A DNA stretch of 64,000 nucleotides from Anaerolineales bacterium UBA2395 (lineage in GTDB: Bacteria; Chloroflexota; Anaerolineae; Anaerolineales; Villigracilaceae). Shown here piece after piece: positions 60,818-64,000 of this stretch (position 1 is the stretch's first letter; each line of letters starts with the position of its first letter). The notes under the pieces were generated by a model, which was not told where the DNA came from, searched no databases, and saw only the letters and a program-made list of their open reading frames with translations. A program made the position numbers and the translations under genes. The stretch covers positions 1-64,000 of the forward strand of contig DDSH01000004.1 of the NCBI GenBank assembly GCA_002343775.1, in the 5' to 3' direction.

Positions 60818-62035
60818 CTACATCCAATCACGGATCAATTTCTTGTCGCCGATGTAAATCTCATTCGGCGAGGTGGCATCGAGCGCCCACTTGATGCGGG
60901 CAATGCCCTCAGTCACGTCCTTGACGCTGCCCGCAAACGAAATGCGGATATGCCCTTCCATGCCGAATTCCCTGCCCGGCACAGTGACTACCATCGCCTT
61001 CTTCAACAGGAACTTGGACAATTCGACCGAGTTACTGCCAAAGGCGCGCAGGTCCGGCAGGGCATAAAACGTCCCTTGCGGCTCGATCAGACGCGCACCG
61101 TTGAATGTCTTCATCTCTTGAAGGAGGACATCCCGGTTGTTTTGGATCTGTAAACGCAGCGCCTCCACCACAGACTGCAAGCCGTTCAACGCCCCCTCAG
61201 CCGCTGCCTGCGCGATGGGCGAGACACAGGATGTGGTCTGCGCGAGGACATTGGTCATGACCGTCACCAGCTTACGCGGAGCGACTACCCAGCCAATGCG
61301 GAAACCGGTCATGCCGTATAGCTTCGCTACACCATTGACGACGATGATGTTGGAATTTTCAATATCCTTTTTCGTAAAAGACCACGCAGGCGGCGCGACA
61401 TTGCCATTGAAAGTTAACTTGTGGTAAATATCATCACAGATGAGGAAGATGCCTTTCTTCTCGCACAGGTCAACGATCTTTTCGATCAATTCGGCTGGAT
61501 ACACCGCACCGGAAGGATTGTTCGGGCTGTTGACGATGATCGCCCGCGTGGCGGAGGTCACTGCACGTTCGATGTCTTCGAAGCGCGGAGTGAATGTCCC
61601 ATCCTCCGGCGTGACGACCACCGGGATGCCCATGCACATCTTGATCATCTCAGGGTACGAGACCCAGTACGGCGCGACAATGACAACTTCATCCTGTGGG
61701 TTGAGGATCGAGTAGAAAATATTGAAAAGGGATTGCTTCGCCCCATTGGTGATGATCACATTTTCGGGTGCGACGAGGCGGTTGTAATTTTCCTCCGTAT
61801 AACGGATGACCGCCTTCTTCATTGAAGGCAGCCCATCCGGCGGGGTGTATTTCACTTCCCCACTGGAGAGTTTCGCGCCGGACGAAAGCATGGCAGCAAT
61901 GGGGGTTTTGTTCTTCGGCTCGCCGATCCCCAAATTGATGACCGCTTCGCCGCGTTCACGCAATAGACGCGCTTCTTCATTGAGAGCGAGGGTTGGAGAT
62001 TCAGCAATTTCACTTGCCAGTTTACTAAGTTTCAT
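60818..62035 (-). CDS. Class I aminotransferase, aspartate aminotransferase type
   Basis: 405 residues. Fold-type I motifs: NLGIGEP near the start, NGAKQSLFN (about 98), the substrate/PLP region NSPNNPSGAVY and DDIYHKLTF, PLP Lys in NGVAKLYGMTGFRIGW, and the substrate Arg in EGHIRISFAGS near the end. This is the subgroup Ib aspartate/prephenate-type aminotransferase; the precise amino donor is open. An AAGGAG lies four bases before the ATG at 62035; the longer frame to 62116 would run through the terminator hairpin. It is headed by a leader ORF and terminator (62157-62053) and followed by pckA. Confidence 0.93.
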   Translation of the reverse strand: MKLSKLASEIAESPTLALNEEARLLRERGEAVINLGIGEPKNKTPIAAMLSSGAKLSSGEVKYTPPDGLPSMKKAVIRYTEENYNRLVAPENVIITNGAKQSLFNIFYSILNPQDEVVIVAPYWVSYPEMIKMCMGIPVVVTPEDGTFTPRFEDIERAVTSATRAIIVNSPNNPSGAVYPAELIEKIVDLCEKKGIFLICDDIYHKLTFNGNVAPPAWSFTKKDIENSNIIVVNGVAKLYGMTGFRIGWVVAPRKLVTVMTNVLAQTTSCVSPIAQAAAEGALNGLQSVVEALRLQIQNNRDVLLQEMKTFNGARLIEPQGTFYALPDLRAFGSNSVELSKFLLKKAMVVTVPGREFGMEGHIRISFAGSVKDVTEGIARIKWALDATSPNEIYIGDKKLIRDWM

Positions 62036-62052
62036 GATGCTCCTTGAAGGAT

Positions 62053-62090
62053 AAAACAAAAATCTGGTCAGGGCTGACCCATGACCAGAT
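62053..62090 (-). terminator. Terminator hairpin in the aminotransferase-pckA leader
   Basis: On the minus strand ATCTGGTCA (62090-62082) pairs with TGACCAGAT (62070-62062), with an inner GGG/CCC and loop TCAG, followed by TTTTGTTTT (62061-62053). It lies only 17 bases before the aminotransferase ATG at 62035, so there is no room for a promoter after it. Confidence 0.85.
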
Positions 62091-62094
62091 ACAC

Positions 62095-62157
62095 TTACAT
62101 ATCCGCACAAGAACAAATAGCGGCGCTGACAATCAAATTGTCAGACAAAGCATTCAT
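62095..62157 (-). CDS. Leader peptide of the aminotransferase-pckA operon, 20 codons
   Basis: ATG at 62157, stop TAA at 62097-62095, 20 residues beginning MNALSDNLIV and ending ICSCADM. It has no Shine-Dalgarno sequence, but its ATG is six bases after TATAAT, the leaderless arrangement used by real genes in this window. The stop is four bases before the terminator stem, so a ribosome paused on the last codons (Cys-Ser-Cys-Ala-Asp-Met) would cover the 5' arm and prevent termination. A hairpin CTGACAAT/ATTGTCAG (62144-62126) lies within the ORF. Whether cysteine, methionine or aspartate supply is sensed is a guess. Confidence 0.6.
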   Translation of the reverse strand: MNALSDNLIVSAAICSCADM

Positions 62158-62163
62158 GACGTC

Positions 62164-62169
62164 ATTATA
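62164..62169 (-). promoter_or_regulatory. -10 element of the aminotransferase-pckA leader
   Basis: TATAAT (62169-62164), six bases before the leader ATG at 62157. A convincing -35 is not seen. It lies 66 bases past the stop of the upstream lipoprotein gene. Confidence 0.6.
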
Positions 62170-62234
62170 CTATCAGGCTATATTTAACCATGCCGACAAA
62201 GATAACACTTTCATTGTAATAAATGTAACCTGAG

Positions 62235-63461
62235 CTATTCACAAACAAAAGCGCCCACAGCCACACTGTTCGCCTCATCCCAGACTTTCTGGTATTCCTG
62301 CAAATACAACGCGGCGATCTCGGCGTTATCCAAAATGACCACGTTCTCCTCGTTGTCCTCATCCGCGCTGGACGAGAAATTCAGCGAACCGGTGACCACA
62401 ATGCTATCGTCGATAATGATGACCTTGTGATGCAGAAAGCTGGAGTTGCCGTCCTGCCGCACGGGCAAACCAGCGCACCACAACGTCCGCAACTCGGAGC
62501 GGGTGCTGTTGCTGCCGAACGTCTCGAACACGCCTTGCACATCCACACCGGCTTGCGCGCGCGCGATCATCGCCTGCGCCAATGGATAATCTGTGAAACT
62601 GAACGCCAGAAAACGGATGCTTGTCTGCGCATCGTTCACCAGCGCGATGAGATTATCCACCACATCATCCTCCGCCGAAAATAACACCTGGATCGGAGTA
62701 CCATCCAGGATCGCCCATTGCGTGCTGCGGTTGGACGGCGCACGCGGACCGAGTTGTGCGTTCCACAATTCCTCCCACTCGCGCTCGAAGATCGCAGCCA
62801 CCTCGGGCGAATGAATCACAATGACATTATTGTTTTGCTTGTAAATCCCGTTGACAGTGATATTGGTCGAACCTGTCCATGTGATCTGACGGTCGAAGAC
62901 CCAGAACTTGTTGTGCATCAGGGCGGAACGACCCGCATCGTCCTTGACCTCGACTCCGGCAGCCATCAAGCGGGTGAACTGCCCCCGATTCGGTTTCGCA
63001 TCTATTTCCAACCCGTTTTCGTCATCGGTTACCCAGCGTACATCCACACCGCGGGCTTTGGCGGCGATCAATGCATCTGTCACACGGGGTAAATTGAATT
63101 CGAATGATGCAATATGAATACTCACCTGCGCAGCATCAATCAACTGCAAAAGTCTTTCTTCAATGGAACCTGTTGGGTCGTTCTCATTGTTGAGGGTAAG
63201 CGGGTCGGTGAAATGGACTTCCCACCACTGCGCCACAGGAAGCGGCACTGGCGTCTCTGTCACCGGGACAATGATCTCAGGCGTCACATCTTCAGGGATA
63301 ATGATGATCGGCGTTTCCGTCACCGGGACGATGATCTGCGGAGTCTCCGATGCATAAAAAGGAATTTGCGTCGGCGGAAGGTAAGGGGTTTCAAAGTCGC
63401 TTGGGGCGCAGGCAACAACGAGGACAAAGAAAAGCAACAACGGAGAAAGAAGTTTTTTCAT
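62235..63461 (-). CDS. Phospholipase D-like lipoprotein
   Basis: 408 residues from ATG 63461. The N-terminus MKKLLSPLLLFFVLVVACAPS is a lipoprotein signal with Cys 18 in the lipobox VVAC. After a Thr/Pro-rich linker with repeated VPVTETPIIII-type units come two phospholipase D halves, each with an HKD motif: HNKFWVFD and HHKVIIID, followed by TGSTN and TGSLNFS. Such proteins hydrolyse phosphodiester bonds in lipids or nucleic acid, here outside the membrane. The family also includes Nuc-type endonucleases; the substrate is undetermined. It starts ten bases after fabD. Confidence 0.92.
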   Translation of the reverse strand: MKKLLSPLLLFFVLVVACAPSDFETPYLPPTQIPFYASETPQIIVPVTETPIIIIPEDVTPEIIVPVTETPVPLPVAQWWEVHFTDPLTLNNENDPTGSIEERLLQLIDAAQVSIHIASFEFNLPRVTDALIAAKARGVDVRWVTDDENGLEIDAKPNRGQFTRLMAAGVEVKDDAGRSALMHNKFWVFDRQITWTGSTNITVNGIYKQNNNVIVIHSPEVAAIFEREWEELWNAQLGPRAPSNRSTQWAILDGTPIQVLFSAEDDVVDNLIALVNDAQTSIRFLAFSFTDYPLAQAMIARAQAGVDVQGVFETFGSNSTRSELRTLWCAGLPVRQDGNSSFLHHKVIIIDDSIVVTGSLNFSSSADEDNEENVVILDNAEIAALYLQEYQKVWDEANSVAVGAFVCE

Positions 63462-63471
63462 CCCCGTTATT

Positions 63472-63999
63472 TTATTCCAAAGCAGCAAAATCCTGTGGAC
63501 TTCCCAGCGGATAATTGGCGGCATCCTTCGCAATGCGCTTGACCAAGCCTCCCAGCACCGTCCCGCTTCCCGCTTCGACGAACGTGTTGATCCCCATCTC
63601 AGACATCAAACTCACCGAATCCGTCCAGCGCACATGTGATTGCATTTGCGCTTTCAGGTCGGCGCGGGCTTCGGCGGCAGTCTTCATCCCTAGTGCGTGA
63701 ACGTTCCCAATGACGGGGACTTTCAAATCATTCATCTTAACAGCATCCACCGCCGAGTTCCACTCCTCTTGAATGGAAGCCATCAACGGCGAATGTGCCG
63801 CAATCGAAACCGCCAATAGCATGGCGCGTTTTGCGCCAGCAGCTTTTGCAGCTGCCATCGCACGTTCCACGGCAGGTTTTGCTCCGGAGATGACCACCTG
63901 CCCCGGACAGTTATCGTTGGCAACTTGAACGATCTCATTTTCTGCACTTGCTTCGGCGCAGACCTTGTCCAAGGTGGGTATGTCCAAGCCGAGGATGGC
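63472..63999 (-). CDS. fabD: Malonyl-CoA:ACP transacylase, C-terminal part
   Basis: The frame is open to the right edge, so only about the last 175 residues are visible. They match FabD: AILGLD, VANDNCPGQVVISGAKPAVERAM, the active-site His in AHSPLMASI, and the terminal FVEAGSGTVLGGLVKRI. It loads malonate onto acyl carrier protein for fatty acid synthesis. The catalytic Ser (GHSLGE) would be outside the window. It overlaps no gene but ends ten bases before the PLD lipoprotein start, suggesting they share a transcript. Confidence 0.92.
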   Translation of the reverse strand, partial: AILGLDIPTLDKVCAEASAENEIVQVANDNCPGQVVISGAKPAVERAMAAAKAAGAKRAMLLAVSIAAHSPLMASIQEEWNSAVDAVKMNDLKVPVIGNVHALGMKTAAEARADLKAQMQSHVRWTDSVSLMSEMGINTFVEAGSGTVLGGLVKRIAKDAANYPLGSPQDFAALE

Positions 64000-64000
64000 A

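Noticed and set aside
61725..61750. GATTGCTTCG in the aminotransferase gene as an inverted palindromic element
   Set aside because: It encodes the conserved family motif NGAKQSLFN and has no matching second arm.

Overview
The window looks like chromosomal DNA from a member of the Chloroflexota, most likely class Anaerolineae. I infer this from the very rich GAF-sensor repertoire, the PknB-type kinases with sugar-free extracytoplasmic tails, the archaeal-type gene mix, and the frequent leaderless promoters (a TATAAT-like -10 only 6-8 bases before the ATG). There is no rRNA, CRISPR array, prophage or IS element. One tRNA (Gly, CCC) is present. Both window edges cut genes: a TPR protein on the left and fabD on the right.

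Region by region. 1-5.2 kb: a minus-strand operon of a heterodimeric ABC exporter with a methyltransferase between its halves, headed by what looks like a complete ribosome-controlled transcription attenuator (promoter, 26-codon leader ORF, mutually exclusive helices, terminator). 5.3-9.4 kb: a Ser/Thr kinase overlapping a large unknown protein. 9.5-16.9 kb: housekeeping and accessory genes (class IV aminotransferase carrying a palindromic insertion, tyrosine recombinase, radical SAM protein, SET-domain protein, HAD hydrolase, polyprenyl synthase, tRNA-Gly).

17.0-44.3 kb is the main feature: fourteen tightly packed plus-strand genes. They are two single-domain receiver proteins, nine paralogous sensors (dCache-like and/or multi-TM input, coiled coil, GAF domains) that all lack any kinase, cyclase or MCP output domain, a ParA-type ATPase, one soluble hybrid histidine kinase with two receivers, and a threonine synthase fused to a receiver. 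The sensors share one C-terminal module, and the only kinase starts with a ParB-like basic peptide and half a GAF domain. I propose that the sensors form a shared array feeding one kinase and positioned by ParA, a chemoreceptor-array-like design built without MCP, CheA or CheW.

44.3-64 kb: an EamA permease, a three-gene two-component operon on the minus strand, a plus-strand cluster (trmFO, M28 peptidase, histidine kinase, hflX, a small membrane protein, a pseudokinase-propeller protein, a second SET protein), then a minus-strand run fabD - PLD lipoprotein - aspartate-type aminotransferase - pckA - isoprenylcysteine-methyltransferase-like protein. The aminotransferase-pckA pair, which could convert aspartate to oxaloacetate to PEP, is preceded by a second apparent leader-peptide attenuator.
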